Shown here: positions 40,825-50,498 of the stretch, piece after piece
Position numbering within the stretch: position 1 is the stretch's first letter
Layout of the letters: every line of letters starts with the position of its first letter
Origin: Acidobacteriota bacterium
GTDB lineage: Bacteria > Acidobacteriota > Terriglobia > Acidiferrales > UBA7541
Length of the DNA stretch: 64,000 nucleotides
NCBI GenBank assembly: GCA_013289585.1
Contig: JABCZR010000003.1
Span: 248,001 to 312,000 of the forward strand
Direction of reading: 5' to 3'
Notes under the pieces: generated by a model
What the model was told of the DNA's origin: nothing
What the model saw: only the letters and a program-made list of their open reading frames with translations
The model's database searches: none
Translations under genes and position numbers: made by a program

Positions 40825-42969
40825 ATGAATCCGGACGCCAAAATCGCGCCGCCAGCGCCCCCGCATGAACTTGCAACAGTAAACACCGCCCCCCTTCCGC
40901 CAGTGGCCCGGCGCGAGCCGGTCGAACAAGTGTTACACGGGGACCGCCGCGTCGATGACTACGCCTGGCTCCGCCAAAAAGATAATCCCGAAGTCATCGC
41001 CTACCTCCAGGCCGAAAACGCGTACACGGATGCCGTTTTGAAGCCTACAGCAGGCTTACAAGAAGGGCTTTATCAGGAGATGCTCGGCCGGATCCTGCAG
41101 ACGGACCTCTCGGTTCCCTATCGCCTCCGCGGTTATCACTATTTCGCGCGCACCGAAGAGGGCAAACAATACGCCATGCATTGCCGCCGGCGCGATGGGG
41201 ATAACTCCTCCGAGGAACTTTTGTTGGACCTCAATCAGCTGGCGCTTGGACACTCGTTCCTCGGATTGGATTCTTTCGAAGTCAGCGACGACAATCAACT
41301 TCTCGCCTATTCGATAGACACCACCGGCTTCCGCCAGTACACGCTGCAAGTAAAAAATCTGGGCACTGGCGCCACCCTTCCAGAGCGATTCGAACGCGTC
41401 ACCAGCGTTGCCTGGGCTTCCGACAACCGCACGCTCTTCTATACAGTCGAGGACGAAGTCACCAAACGCTCGCACAGGCTTTACCGGCACGTCCTCGGTA
41501 ATTCCGATCCCGACCCGCTCCTCTATGAAGAAACCGACGAGCGCTTCCGCCTCGAGATTGAGCGAACGCGCAGCGGGCACTTTCTTCTGCTCACCAGCGC
41601 GAGCCATACCGCCAGCGAGGTACGCTACCTCCCTGCCGGACAGCCCTCCGGCGAATTTCAGGTGATCGCTCCGCGTGAAGACAATCACGAGTATTACGCG
41701 GATCACCATCCGGGGCCGTCCGGCGGTGCCGCGGAAGGCGTTTTTTATATCCGCACGAATTCCGGCGGCCGCACTTTTCGTCTGGTGACCACGACGGTGC
41801 TGGATCCGCGCCGCGAATCCTGGCGAGAAATTATCCCTAACCGCGCAGAGGTGATGCTTGCGGCGGTCGTAGCTTTCCAAACTCATCTCGTTCTATTCGA
41901 ACGCGAAGGTGGCCTCCCTTATCTTCGGATCGTTGATCTGACTTCCGACGCGCCAACCGCTCTCGCGGCTTCGCACCGCATCGAATTTACCGAGCCCGCT
42001 TACAACGCTTCCATCGGTGAAAATCCGGAGTTCAACGCCGCGCACGTTCGATTTCAATATGAATCCTTTATCACGCCGCGCTCCATCTTCGACTACGACG
42101 TGCACACGCGCGAGCGCACGCTTCGGAAACAGCAACCCGTCCTCGGCGGTTACGATGTCGCTCGATACGTCAGCGAACGGCTGCACGCCACCGCCCCAGA
42201 TGGCACGCGCATTCCGCTCTCCATCGTCTACCAGCGCGACACGCCACGCGATGGTTCCGCTCCCTTGCTCCTCTACGGCTACGGCAGCTATGGCATCTCC
42301 GTACCCGTGAATTTCAGTTCGAATCGCCTCAGCTTGCTGGATCGCGGCGTTATTTACGCTGTCGCTCACATCCGCGGCGGCGGCGAACTCGGTAAACCCT
42401 GGCACGATGCCGGCCGCATGAAGCAGAAGCTCAACACCTTCACCGACTTTATCGCCGCGGCCGAACATCTCATCGCGCAGCGCTATACCGAGCCGCAAAA
42501 ACTCGTCATCGAAGGCGGCAGCGCGGGCGGCCTGCTGATGGGCGCGGTCGTCAACATGCGCCCCGATCTTTTCCGCATCGTCATCAGCCACGTCCCCTTC
42601 GTCGATGTTCTGAACACCATGCTGGACGCGTCGCTTCCACTGACCGTGGGCGAATACGAGGAGTGGGGCAATCCGCAAATCGCCGGCGACTATTTCTACA
42701 TGAAAAGCTATTGCCCCTACACAAACCTGGAGCAAAAGGACTATCCTGCCCTGCTCCTGAAAACCGGTCTGAACGACAGCCAGGTGATGTACTGGGAGCC
42801 GGCAAAATACGTGGCAAAACTGCGCACGCTGAAAACCGATTCGAATGAGCTGCTGCTCAAGACCAACATGGGCGCGGGACATGGCGGCGCTTCCGGGCGC
42901 TACGATTTTTTGCGCGAGATCGCTCTGGATTACGCTTTTCTGCTCACACAGCTCGGAATTCGCGAATGA
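40825..42969 (+). CDS. Oligopeptidase B (S9A prolyl oligopeptidase family)
   Basis: This is a 714-residue serine peptidase. Its N-terminal half is a beta-propeller (from about residue 80 to 430, regular strand pairs) that limits substrates to short peptides. The C-terminal alpha/beta-hydrolase part has Ser566 in GGSAGG, Asp651 in GLNDSQVMYWEP and His686 in GAGHGGASGRYD. The Y-x-x-x-E-(Y/W)G-N-P segment after the serine is typical of oligopeptidase B, which cuts after Arg or Lys. There is no signal peptide, so it is cytoplasmic. It starts a plus-strand run with mutS (10-bp gap), anmK and a peptide-binding lipoprotein. Confidence 0.93.
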   Translation: MNPDAKIAPPAPPHELATVNTAPLPPVARREPVEQVLHGDRRVDDYAWLRQKDNPEVIAYLQAENAYTDAVLKPTAGLQEGLYQEMLGRILQTDLSVPYRLRGYHYFARTEEGKQYAMHCRRRDGDNSSEELLLDLNQLALGHSFLGLDSFEVSDDNQLLAYSIDTTGFRQYTLQVKNLGTGATLPERFERVTSVAWASDNRTLFYTVEDEVTKRSHRLYRHVLGNSDPDPLLYEETDERFRLEIERTRSGHFLLLTSASHTASEVRYLPAGQPSGEFQVIAPREDNHEYYADHHPGPSGGAAEGVFYIRTNSGGRTFRLVTTTVLDPRRESWREIIPNRAEVMLAAVVAFQTHLVLFEREGGLPYLRIVDLTSDAPTALAASHRIEFTEPAYNASIGENPEFNAAHVRFQYESFITPRSIFDYDVHTRERTLRKQQPVLGGYDVARYVSERLHATAPDGTRIPLSIVYQRDTPRDGSAPLLLYGYGSYGISVPVNFSSNRLSLLDRGVIYAVAHIRGGGELGKPWHDAGRMKQKLNTFTDFIAAAEHLIAQRYTEPQKLVIEGGSAGGLLMGAVVNMRPDLFRIVISHVPFVDVLNTMLDASLPLTVGEYEEWGNPQIAGDYFYMKSYCPYTNLEQKDYPALLLKTGLNDSQVMYWEPAKYVAKLRTLKTDSNELLLKTNMGAGHGGASGRYDFLREIALDYAFLLTQLGIRE

Positions 42970-42979
42970 CCGGTAAATC

Positions 42980-45679
42980 ATGAGCGAGCCGACTTCACCT
43001 TTAATGCAGCAGTATCACGCCATTAAGGCGCGCTACCCGCACGCGTTGCTGCTTTTCCGTCTTGGCGATTTCTATGAACTTTTCTACGAAGACGCAATTA
43101 TTGCCGCGCGCGAACTGCAAATCACGCTCACTTCGCGCAACCGCGAGAAGGGCCAGCCCATCCCGATGTGCGGGGTTCCCTATCACGCTGCTGAAGGCTA
43201 TATCGCGCGTTTGATTCGGGCGGGATTCAAGATTGCTATTTGCGACCAGATGGAGCAGCCGGGCCCAGGCAAAAAGCTAGTGCGCCGCGAAGTCGTGCGC
43301 GTCATCACGCCTGGGACGGCCACGGACGTCGCTGTTCTGGACGCTCGCGAAAACAATTTTCTGGCTTCGGTGGCGCGGCATGCCACGGGTTCGCCCGTTG
43401 GACTTGCCTATGTGGATCTTTCCACGGGGGAATTCCAAGCCACCGAATTTTCCGGGCCCCAGGCGGATGAAGCTCTCCGCGATGAGCTGGTGCTGCTTCA
43501 CCCGCGGGAAACTCTGCTGCCGCGGCCTCAGCAGCTTTTCGAAACTGCAAAAACTTCACTCCTCGAAGGCGCAGGCGGCGTCGAGTCTCGCCTGGAAGAC
43601 TGGATTTTTCAGCGCGACTACGCCGAACGCATCCTCCGCGAACAATTCGGCGTCGTGGAACTGACCGGCTTCGGGCTCGACGATCATCCGCAAGCGCTTG
43701 CCGCTGCGGGTGCCATCGTTCACTATCTCCGCGAAAACGCTGCCCGCTCCGCCGATCGCTCGGAGCCGGATGCAGGCAACGCCGCGCCCAGCGTCGAGGC
43801 GCTCCAGCACCTTGACCGCGTCCGCTACTACGAGCAGCACGACGCTCTCATTCTCGATCCCGTCTCCGTTCGGAATCTCGAACTTCTTGCGCCCATCTTC
43901 ACTGAAGAGTCCGGCCGCGGCAGCCCCGCGACGCTCATTGCCGTACTGGACGTCACTGTCACGGGCATGGGCGCGCGGCTGCTGCGCTCGTGGATTCTCC
44001 GGCCGCTCATCGATCGGGAAGCCATCGAAGCCCGGCTCGACGCAGTCACTCACCTTGTCCAGCAAACTGTGGTCCGGGGTGAAATCCGCAAGGAGCTGAA
44101 AGGCATCCTTGATCTTGAGCGGCTCACCAGCCGGATTACCTTGGGGCTGGCTTCGCCGCGCGAACTTGTGGCGCTGCGCAGATCTCTGGTGCAGCTCCCG
44201 GTGCTGAAGAATTTCCTCACGCCGCCACCCGCTGGTGGTAGCGAGCTTCTTCGCCATCTCCACCAGGAAATCGACGAACTCACTGATGTTCGCGAACGCC
44301 TGGAACGCGCCATCGCCGACGAGCCGCCCGCTCTGGCGACCGACCCAGGCATGATCCGCAGCGGCTATCACGGCGAACTGGATGAGCTCCGCAACCTCAG
44401 CCAGCACAGCAAACAGATCATCGCCGCCATGGAAGAGCGGGAACGCAAACGCACCGGCATCGCTTCGCTCAAGATTCGTTTCAATCAGATTTTTGGCTAT
44501 TACATTGAAATTTCCAAACCCAACTTGTCCCTGGCTCCGGCGGATTATGAGCGCAAGCAGACGCTCGTCAACGCTGAACGTTTCACTTCTACGGAGCTCA
44601 AGGAATATGAACGCAAGATTCTGGCCGCCGACGAGCGCATCCTCGAAATCGAGCGCCAACTTTTTGTCGAAGTGCGTTCTTTCGTCGCTGCCAAAGCCGT
44701 GCGCCTGCGTCGGACCGCTGCCGCCGTCGCGCAACTCGACGTGCTCACCGCGTTTGCCAAACTGGGCGCCGATCGCGGCTATGGCCGGCCGGAGTTCAAC
44801 TCAGCCGGAGAACTCCTGATCATTGGTGGCCGTCATCCCGTCATCGAAGAGCTGTTGCGCCAGAAGGGCGAGCGTTTCGTTCCCAACGATCTCTGCTTCG
44901 AACCCGGCAGGCAGCAGCTTCTGCTTATCACCGGACCAAACATGGGCGGGAAATCCACCTACCTACGGCAGTCCGCTTTGATCGTTCTGATGGCCCAGAT
45001 GGGTTCCTTCGTGCCCGCGCGGCAGGCCAAGCTGCCCATCACCGACCGCATCTTCACGCGCATCGGCGCCAGCGACAATCTTGCGCGCGGGCGTTCCACA
45101 TTTCTGGTCGAAATGAGCGAAGTCGCCGCCATTCTCAACCACGCCACACCAGCGAGCCTTGTCCTACTCGATGAAGTCGGACGCGGCACGTCGACCTTCG
45201 ATGGTCTCTCCATCGCCTGGGCCGTGGTCGAGCATCTGCAAAAACACACTCGCGCGCGCACGCTCTTCGCCACGCACTACCATGAGCTCACCGAGCTTGC
45301 CGATTTGTTGCCCGCGGTGAAAAACGTGCATGTGTCCGTGAAAGAAACGCCCAGCGAGATTATTTTTTTGCGTCGCGTCGAACCCGGCAGCGCCGATAAG
45401 AGCTACGGCATCGAAGTCGCGCGCCTCGCCGGCCTTCCGCGCAGCGTCGTCGAGCGCGCGCGCGAAGTCTTGAAAAAACATGAACAGAGCGAGCACGAAC
45501 TCAGCGAAACGCTCTCCCCCGGCGCGTCCGATATCGCCCACAAAAACGGCCATCAGCAGGTGTTGTTCACCACCCTCGACCGCGAAGTGCTCGAAAAACT
45601 GCGCCGCGCCGACCTCGATCAACTGAAGCCGCTCGACGCCCTGAATCTCCTTGCCGAGCTGAAAAAACAAATCTTATGA
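42980..45679 (+). CDS. mutS: DNA mismatch repair protein MutS
   Basis: MutS recognises mismatches and small loops and recruits MutL. The 899-residue protein has the N-terminal mismatch-binding domain with the GDFYELF motif (Phe and Glu stack on the mismatch). The connector, lever and clamp domains follow, then the C-terminal ATPase with Walker A TGPNMGGKST (T651-T660), Walker B DEVGRGTSTFDG and the ABC-like signature STFLVEMSE. The ATG at 42980 lies 10 bp after the peptidase stop. The stop overlaps the anmK ATG (ATGA). Confidence 0.97.
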   Translation: MSEPTSPLMQQYHAIKARYPHALLLFRLGDFYELFYEDAIIAARELQITLTSRNREKGQPIPMCGVPYHAAEGYIARLIRAGFKIAICDQMEQPGPGKKLVRREVVRVITPGTATDVAVLDARENNFLASVARHATGSPVGLAYVDLSTGEFQATEFSGPQADEALRDELVLLHPRETLLPRPQQLFETAKTSLLEGAGGVESRLEDWIFQRDYAERILREQFGVVELTGFGLDDHPQALAAAGAIVHYLRENAARSADRSEPDAGNAAPSVEALQHLDRVRYYEQHDALILDPVSVRNLELLAPIFTEESGRGSPATLIAVLDVTVTGMGARLLRSWILRPLIDREAIEARLDAVTHLVQQTVVRGEIRKELKGILDLERLTSRITLGLASPRELVALRRSLVQLPVLKNFLTPPPAGGSELLRHLHQEIDELTDVRERLERAIADEPPALATDPGMIRSGYHGELDELRNLSQHSKQIIAAMEERERKRTGIASLKIRFNQIFGYYIEISKPNLSLAPADYERKQTLVNAERFTSTELKEYERKILAADERILEIERQLFVEVRSFVAAKAVRLRRTAAAVAQLDVLTAFAKLGADRGYGRPEFNSAGELLIIGGRHPVIEELLRQKGERFVPNDLCFEPGRQQLLLITGPNMGGKSTYLRQSALIVLMAQMGSFVPARQAKLPITDRIFTRIGASDNLARGRSTFLVEMSEVAAILNHATPASLVLLDEVGRGTSTFDGLSIAWAVVEHLQKHTRARTLFATHYHELTELADLLPAVKNVHVSVKETPSEIIFLRRVEPGSADKSYGIEVARLAGLPRSVVERAREVLKKHEQSEHELSETLSPGASDIAHKNGHQQVLFTTLDREVLEKLRRADLDQLKPLDALNLLAELKKQIL

Positions 45680-46857
45680 GCGACAAGCCCATGCTTGTAC
45701 TTGGCGTGATGTCCGGAACCTCCGCCGACGGTATCGACGTCGCTCTCGCGCGCATCTTCGGTGCTCCGCCGAGGCTGAATGCCAAACTCATGGGGCACAC
45801 CTCTGTGAAGCTCACAGCAGCGCTGCGAAAGGAAATCCTTCACGTCGCCGAAGGTCACCTGATCACGGCCAACGAACTGAGCCAGCTTAATTTTCGTCTG
45901 GGAGAAGCTTTTGCTGGCGCGGCTCTGAGCGCGTGCACGCGTTTTCGCCTTTCGCGTTCGCGAGTCGATCTAATCGGCTCTCACGGCCAAACCGTATTCC
46001 ATCAAGGCATCCCCGCGTATTTCTTTGGCAGCAAGGTCGCCTCAACCCTACAAATCGCTGAACCATCCATTATCGCCGCGCGCACAGGCATCACGACGGT
46101 CTGCGATTTTCGCCCCGCAGATATTGCCCTCGGCGGACAAGGCGCCCCACTCGTTCCCTATGCCGATTATCTACTCTATCGCCACGCAAAATTCGGCCGT
46201 GTCTCCCTCAATCTCGGCGGCATCGCCAATATCACCGTTCTTCCAGCAGGGGCGAAGCCACAACAAGTCTTCGCCTTCGACACCGGCCCGGCGAATATGC
46301 TTATTGACGCTCTCGTCTCCCACTTCACCCACGGCCGCAAGCGCTTCGACGCCAACGCGCATCTCGCCTCTCGGGGCCGCAGCATCCCCGCACTCCTCAA
46401 CGAACTCCTGCGCGATCCCTATCTTAAGCTCCGTCCACCCAAGTCTACCGGCCGCGAATACTTCGGCCATGCCTACACAAAAAAGTTACTCGCTCTCGGC
46501 CGCCGCTATCACGCCGAACCTAACGACCTCATCCGCGCCGCCACTATTTTCACCGCACTTTCTGTCGTCGACGCGTTGCATCGCTTCGTTCTCCCGAAAG
46601 AAAAAATCCAGCAGCTTATCGTTTCCGGCGGCGGCGCTCGCAATCCTTTGATTCTTGCCCAGCTTGCCGCGGCACTTCCCAACATAGAAGTTCTGCCCTC
46701 TTCGCGCCTCGGCATCCCCGAGGACGCCAAAGAAGCCTTCGCCTTTGCCCTGCTCGCCTACGAAACCTTTCACCAGCGCCCATCGAACCTGCCATCCGCA
46801 ACGGGCGCCCGCGGCCCGGCCATTCTCGGTAAAATCTCCTATGCCCCGCCGCGCTGA
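45676..46857 (+). CDS. anmK: Anhydro-N-acetylmuramic acid kinase
   Basis: AnmK phosphorylates 1,6-anhydro-MurNAc to MurNAc-6-phosphate in peptidoglycan recycling. The 393-residue protein has the diagnostic GVMSGTSADGIDVAL near the start (phosphate-binding loop and catalytic Asp) and SHGQTV. It also has DTGPANMLIDALV and the C-terminal VSGGGARNPLIL, all AnmK-type ASKHA motifs. It overlaps mutS by four bases and the lipoprotein gene by 17. The context (oligopeptidase upstream, peptide-binding lipoprotein downstream) fits recycling of cell-wall peptides, as inference. Confidence 0.95.
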   Translation: MSDKPMLVLGVMSGTSADGIDVALARIFGAPPRLNAKLMGHTSVKLTAALRKEILHVAEGHLITANELSQLNFRLGEAFAGAALSACTRFRLSRSRVDLIGSHGQTVFHQGIPAYFFGSKVASTLQIAEPSIIAARTGITTVCDFRPADIALGGQGAPLVPYADYLLYRHAKFGRVSLNLGGIANITVLPAGAKPQQVFAFDTGPANMLIDALVSHFTHGRKRFDANAHLASRGRSIPALLNELLRDPYLKLRPPKSTGREYFGHAYTKKLLALGRRYHAEPNDLIRAATIFTALSVVDALHRFVLPKEKIQQLIVSGGGARNPLILAQLAAALPNIEVLPSSRLGIPEDAKEAFAFALLAYETFHQRPSNLPSATGARGPAILGKISYAPPR

Positions 46858-48409
46858 CTGCCGCCACTCAACCCTCCGTCTTTTCTTTACCTCCTTACTT
46901 CCTTACGTCATTACTTCGTTCTGCCTCGCATCCTGTTCGAATTCATCTCGCAACGATCCCGCTGCTCTCACTTTTCTCATCGAATCCAGCCCCACGAATC
47001 TCGACCCGCGCTTCGCCACCGATTCGCAATCCCAGCGCATCGATGGACTGCTCTTCAGCGGCCTGCTCGAGCGCGATAATCAGATGAATCTCCACCCCAG
47101 CCTGGCCGAATCCTGGGATACACCCGACCCGCTCACCTACGTTTTCCATCTTCGCCGCGGTATCCGTTTCCACGACGGTCGGCCGCTGACCTCCGCCGAT
47201 GTGAAAACCACTTTCGAATTCATCCGCAATCCCGCCAACAAATCGCCCAAGCGCGGAGCCCTGCGAATGGTGAGTTCCATCGAAACCCCGGATGAGCTCA
47301 CCGTCATCTTTCATCTCAGCGAACCCTACGCTTCTTTCCCGCTGAATCTCATCTCCTCCGCCATTGGAATCGTTCCCGCAAACGCCGGCCCGGATTTTTC
47401 GCGCCACCCTGTCGGCTCCGGCCCCTTTCGCTTTGTTCAACAATCGCAGGACGAAGAAGTCGTCATCGACCGCAATCCTGAATACGCCCCCTCCGCGCCA
47501 CAGCTCACGCGCATCCGCTTCCGCATCGTTCCCGACGCCATCGTTCGCGCCCTCGAACTTCGCAAAGGTTCCGCTGATCTGGAGATGAGCTCCCTATCTC
47601 CGGATATTATTCCCGTGCTCGCGCGCCAGCCCGATCTTGCGGTCACCGAGCGTTCCGGCACGAATCTGACCTACCTCAGTTTCAATCTCGAAGATCCCGC
47701 CCTCTCCCGTCGCGAACTTCGCCAGGCCCTCGCGCTTGCCACCGATCGCGAATCGCTTATCCGTTTTCTCCTCCACGGTGAAGCCAATATTGCAAATGGC
47801 GTTCTCCCAGCAGAACTCTGGGCCGCCGAATCGGATCTCGCGAAATATCCGTTCGATCCCGCCAAAGCCGGACAACTCCTCGAAGCCGCAGGTTTTCCAC
47901 GCCAGAAATCCGGCGTGCGACTGCATCTCACGCTGAAATGTTCCACGGAGGAACAAGCCCGCCTCATCGGGGCAGCTCTTCAGGAACAGTGGCGGCGCGT
48001 CGGCGTCGAGCTCGAACTTCGCCCGCTCGAACTCGCCACGCTCTTCTCCGACGTTTCGAAAGGAAATTTCCAGATCACTTATCAGCGGTGGGTCGGGGCA
48101 AATACCGATCCGGACTTTCTTGAATACGCTTTCTCGTCAAAGCGTTTCCCACCCGACGGCGCCAATCGCGGACACTACCGCAACCCGCGCGTAGACGTGC
48201 TGACCGACCAGATTCGCGTAGAAATGAATCAGGAAAAACGGAAACTCTTGTGCAGTGAAGTGCAGAAAATCCTGGCGGAAGACCTTCCCTATCTTCCCAT
48301 GTGGTTCAACGACGTTATCTCGGTCCACCGCCGCGCGCTCGGCGCGATCGATCTCTCCCCTACGGGTGACTATAATTTTCTTACCACTCTTCGCCCGAGT
48401 GGCAAATAG
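46841..48409 (+). CDS. Peptide-type ABC transporter substrate-binding lipoprotein (SBP family 5)
   Basis: This is a 522-residue lipoprotein with signal LLPYVITSFCLASC and a lipobox L-A-S-C, so it is anchored in the periplasm. The mature part is a family 5 extracellular binding protein. It shows IESSPTNLDPR at the start, LAESWDTPDPLTYVFHLRRGIRFHDGRPLTSADV (the family signature), and DFLEYAFSS, YRNPRVDVL later. It probably binds oligopeptides or related compounds. No permease or ATPase gene is adjacent, so its transporter is encoded elsewhere. The ATG at 46841 overlaps the end of anmK by 17 bp and is chosen because the signal peptide starts there. Confidence 0.9.
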   Translation: MPRRADCRHSTLRLFFTSLLPYVITSFCLASCSNSSRNDPAALTFLIESSPTNLDPRFATDSQSQRIDGLLFSGLLERDNQMNLHPSLAESWDTPDPLTYVFHLRRGIRFHDGRPLTSADVKTTFEFIRNPANKSPKRGALRMVSSIETPDELTVIFHLSEPYASFPLNLISSAIGIVPANAGPDFSRHPVGSGPFRFVQQSQDEEVVIDRNPEYAPSAPQLTRIRFRIVPDAIVRALELRKGSADLEMSSLSPDIIPVLARQPDLAVTERSGTNLTYLSFNLEDPALSRRELRQALALATDRESLIRFLLHGEANIANGVLPAELWAAESDLAKYPFDPAKAGQLLEAAGFPRQKSGVRLHLTLKCSTEEQARLIGAALQEQWRRVGVELELRPLELATLFSDVSKGNFQITYQRWVGANTDPDFLEYAFSSKRFPPDGANRGHYRNPRVDVLTDQIRVEMNQEKRKLLCSEVQKILAEDLPYLPMWFNDVISVHRRALGAIDLSPTGDYNFLTTLRPSGK

Positions 48410-48421
48410 CGGCCACCAGCT

Positions 48422-49087
48422 TTACTTCAGCGCCTTCTCAATCTCCGCTACGGGAATCGCGCCTTCCCTGCCAATCTTCCATTCATCGCCATTTAACTCC
48501 ACGATCGTCGACGCCAGCGTCGCTCCCGTTTCTCCCGCGTCCATCACCAGCGGCAGCCGCGAACCCAGTTGCTTCATCACCTGCGCCGCGCTCGCACACG
48601 ACGGGAATCCCGAAATGTTCGCACTCGTCCCGGTGATCGGCCCTTCGAACTCCTCGATCAACCCTTCTACAACGGGACTCTTCGGCCAGCGCAGAGCGAC
48701 TCTCCCGGTGTTCGCCGTTACCTTCAGCGGCAAACGGCTGGCCGCCTCCACCACAATCGTCAGCGCCCCGGGCCAGAATTTATGCGCCAGCCGCAAAAAA
48801 TTCCGCGGCATACAATCCGGCACCAGGCTGTCGAATATTTCCGCGCGCGAAAGCAAAATCGCTTGTTCGACGGAATTCACCAGGATTGGCAGCGCCCGCG
48901 CCTCCGGCCGCCCCTTCACGCGGTAAATCTCGTCAACCGCCGCTAAATTGAATGGGTCCGCAGCCAAGCCGTAAAACGTGTCCGTGGGAATCCCGATTAC
49001 GCGGCCACGCGCAAGAAAATCCGCCGCATAGCGCAGCACATCCGCTTCGGGAGTTTGCGCATTCACGCGCAGGAGTTCTGCCGGCAA
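48422..49087 (-). CDS. L-threonylcarbamoyladenylate synthase (TsaC/Sua5/YrdC)
   Basis: This enzyme makes threonylcarbamoyl-AMP for the t6A modification of ANN-decoding tRNAs. The 221 residues include VIGIPTDTFYGLAADP, KGRPEARALPILV with the Lys-x-Arg motif, HKFWPGALTIVV and TGTSANISG, all of the YrdC fold. The absence of the Sua5-specific C-terminal domain gives the short TsaC form. It is convergent with the lipoprotein gene (12-bp gap). Its ATG at 49087 is divergent from the Ldh2 gene. Confidence 0.92.
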   Translation of the reverse strand: MPAELLRVNAQTPEADVLRYAADFLARGRVIGIPTDTFYGLAADPFNLAAVDEIYRVKGRPEARALPILVNSVEQAILLSRAEIFDSLVPDCMPRNFLRLAHKFWPGALTIVVEAASRLPLKVTANTGRVALRWPKSPVVEGLIEEFEGPITGTSANISGFPSCASAAQVMKQLGSRLPLVMDAGETGATLASTIVELNGDEWKIGREGAIPVAEIEKALK

Positions 49088-49283
49088 CTTTTTGGCCCTT
49101 GGCGAAGTCGTGGTGCCACCTCGCAGCGTTCCGCCAACGCTGCCCTTATTTGGGCGACGCTACCATACCCCCGTAACCCGCGCAATAAGAGCCTGTTGGC
49201 GGCGCGAGCGGCATGCGATCCGGCCCCCTCTTCGCATGCTTGACGCCACTTCTCCCCTGGCCTATGTTCTTTTCGGGAAGAAA

Positions 49284-49304
49284 AGATTTGATATCAATAA
49301 ATCT
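49284..49304. promoter_or_regulatory. Candidate operator upstream of the Ldh2 gene
   Basis: AGATTTGATATCAATAAATC plus T has complementary ends (AGATTT/AAATCT) and an inner palindrome TTGATATCAA. It is about 40 bp upstream of the start codon. No T-run follows, and no regulator can be named. Confidence 0.25.
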
Positions 49305-49341
49305 CAACTCTGGGCTGAATCCAGAGAAGGAATAGGTCAGC

Positions 49342-50433
49342 ATGCCCGACGTCCAAGCCAAGATCTTCCCCATCGATGCCTTGCGCGAATTCAGCATTCG
49401 CGTCTTTCTCAAATTTGGAGTCCCCAAAGAGGACGCCACGCAGGCCGCCGAAGTGCTCGCCAGCGCCGACCTCCGCGGCATTGATTCGCACGGCGTAGCC
49501 CGCCTGCACAGCTACTTTGGTCTGCTGAATGAAGGCATGATCAATCCCAAACCGCGCATCAGCACGGTCCGCTCAACGCTAAGCACGGCAACTGTTGACG
49601 GCGATAACGGCCTGGGCCTGGTCGTCGGCCCGCAAGCCAACCGCATGGCCATGGACATGGCGGAGAAGGCGGGTTCCGGCTGGGTCAGCGTCTGCAACAC
49701 CAACCACTTCGGCATCGCGGGCTACTATGTGCTGCAGGCCTTGGAACGCGACCTGATCGGCTGGGCCATGACCAACTCCGCGAAGCTGGTAGCGCCCCTG
49801 TTCGGCGCGGAACGCATGCTCGGCACCAATCCCATCGCCATCGCCTTCCCCGGAAAAGACGAGCCAGCCATCGTCATTGACATGGCCACCTGCGCCGCCG
49901 CATATGGAAAGATCGAAATGGCCCGCCGCCGCGGCGAGCCAATCCCTTCGGGCTGGGCGATTGACAGCCAGGCTCGCGTAACGACCAACCCCGACGACGC
50001 GGTCAACGGCGGCGCACTCTCGCCGCTCGGTTCCGACCGCGAACGCGGCGGCCACAAAGGCTACGCCTTGGCCATGATGGTGGACATGCTGTGCGCCGTT
50101 CTCAGCGGCGCCAACTGGGGGCCATTCGCGCCGCCTTTCGCCCTGCGCCAGGAAATTTCCACGCGCAGCGTCGGCAAAGGCATCGGCCATTTCTTCGGCG
50201 CCATGCGCATTGACGGCTTCATGGAGGTGGATTCTTTCAAGCGCCAGGTGGACGACTACATCCGCGTCTTCCGCGGCACCAAGCCGGCTCCCGGCACGAA
50301 CGGCCCGCTCATTCCCGGTGATCCCGAGCGCGAAGCCGAAAAATTGCGCCGCGAAAAAGGGGTCCCACTAATCCCACCCATCCTCGAAGACCTGCGCGAC
50401 ATTTCCCGCCAAACGGGGATTCCCTTCGACTGA
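49342..50433 (+). CDS. Malate/L-lactate dehydrogenase family (Ldh2) oxidoreductase
   Basis: This is a 363-residue NAD(P)-dependent enzyme of the Ldh2/MDG2 superfamily, unrelated to classical LDH. Characteristic are LASADLRGIDSHGVARL with the catalytic His, NGDNGLGL-like VDGDNGLGLVV, VCNTNHFGIAGYY and GTNPIAIAFP. The C-terminal segment GGHKGYALAMMVDMLCAVLSGA is also typical. Members reduce pyruvate, oxaloacetate, delta-1-piperideine-2-carboxylate or similar 2-oxo or imino acids; the substrate here is undetermined. GAAGGAATAGGTCAGC precedes the ATG. Confidence 0.88.
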   Translation: MPDVQAKIFPIDALREFSIRVFLKFGVPKEDATQAAEVLASADLRGIDSHGVARLHSYFGLLNEGMINPKPRISTVRSTLSTATVDGDNGLGLVVGPQANRMAMDMAEKAGSGWVSVCNTNHFGIAGYYVLQALERDLIGWAMTNSAKLVAPLFGAERMLGTNPIAIAFPGKDEPAIVIDMATCAAAYGKIEMARRRGEPIPSGWAIDSQARVTTNPDDAVNGGALSPLGSDRERGGHKGYALAMMVDMLCAVLSGANWGPFAPPFALRQEISTRSVGKGIGHFFGAMRIDGFMEVDSFKRQVDDYIRVFRGTKPAPGTNGPLIPGDPEREAEKLRREKGVPLIPPILEDLRDISRQTGIPFD

Positions 50434-50498
50434 GAGATTCGTCCGAAGGCTCGCTCGGCGGCAGACATCCTCACCGACAGATCTCTGGTTGGTTTTCT

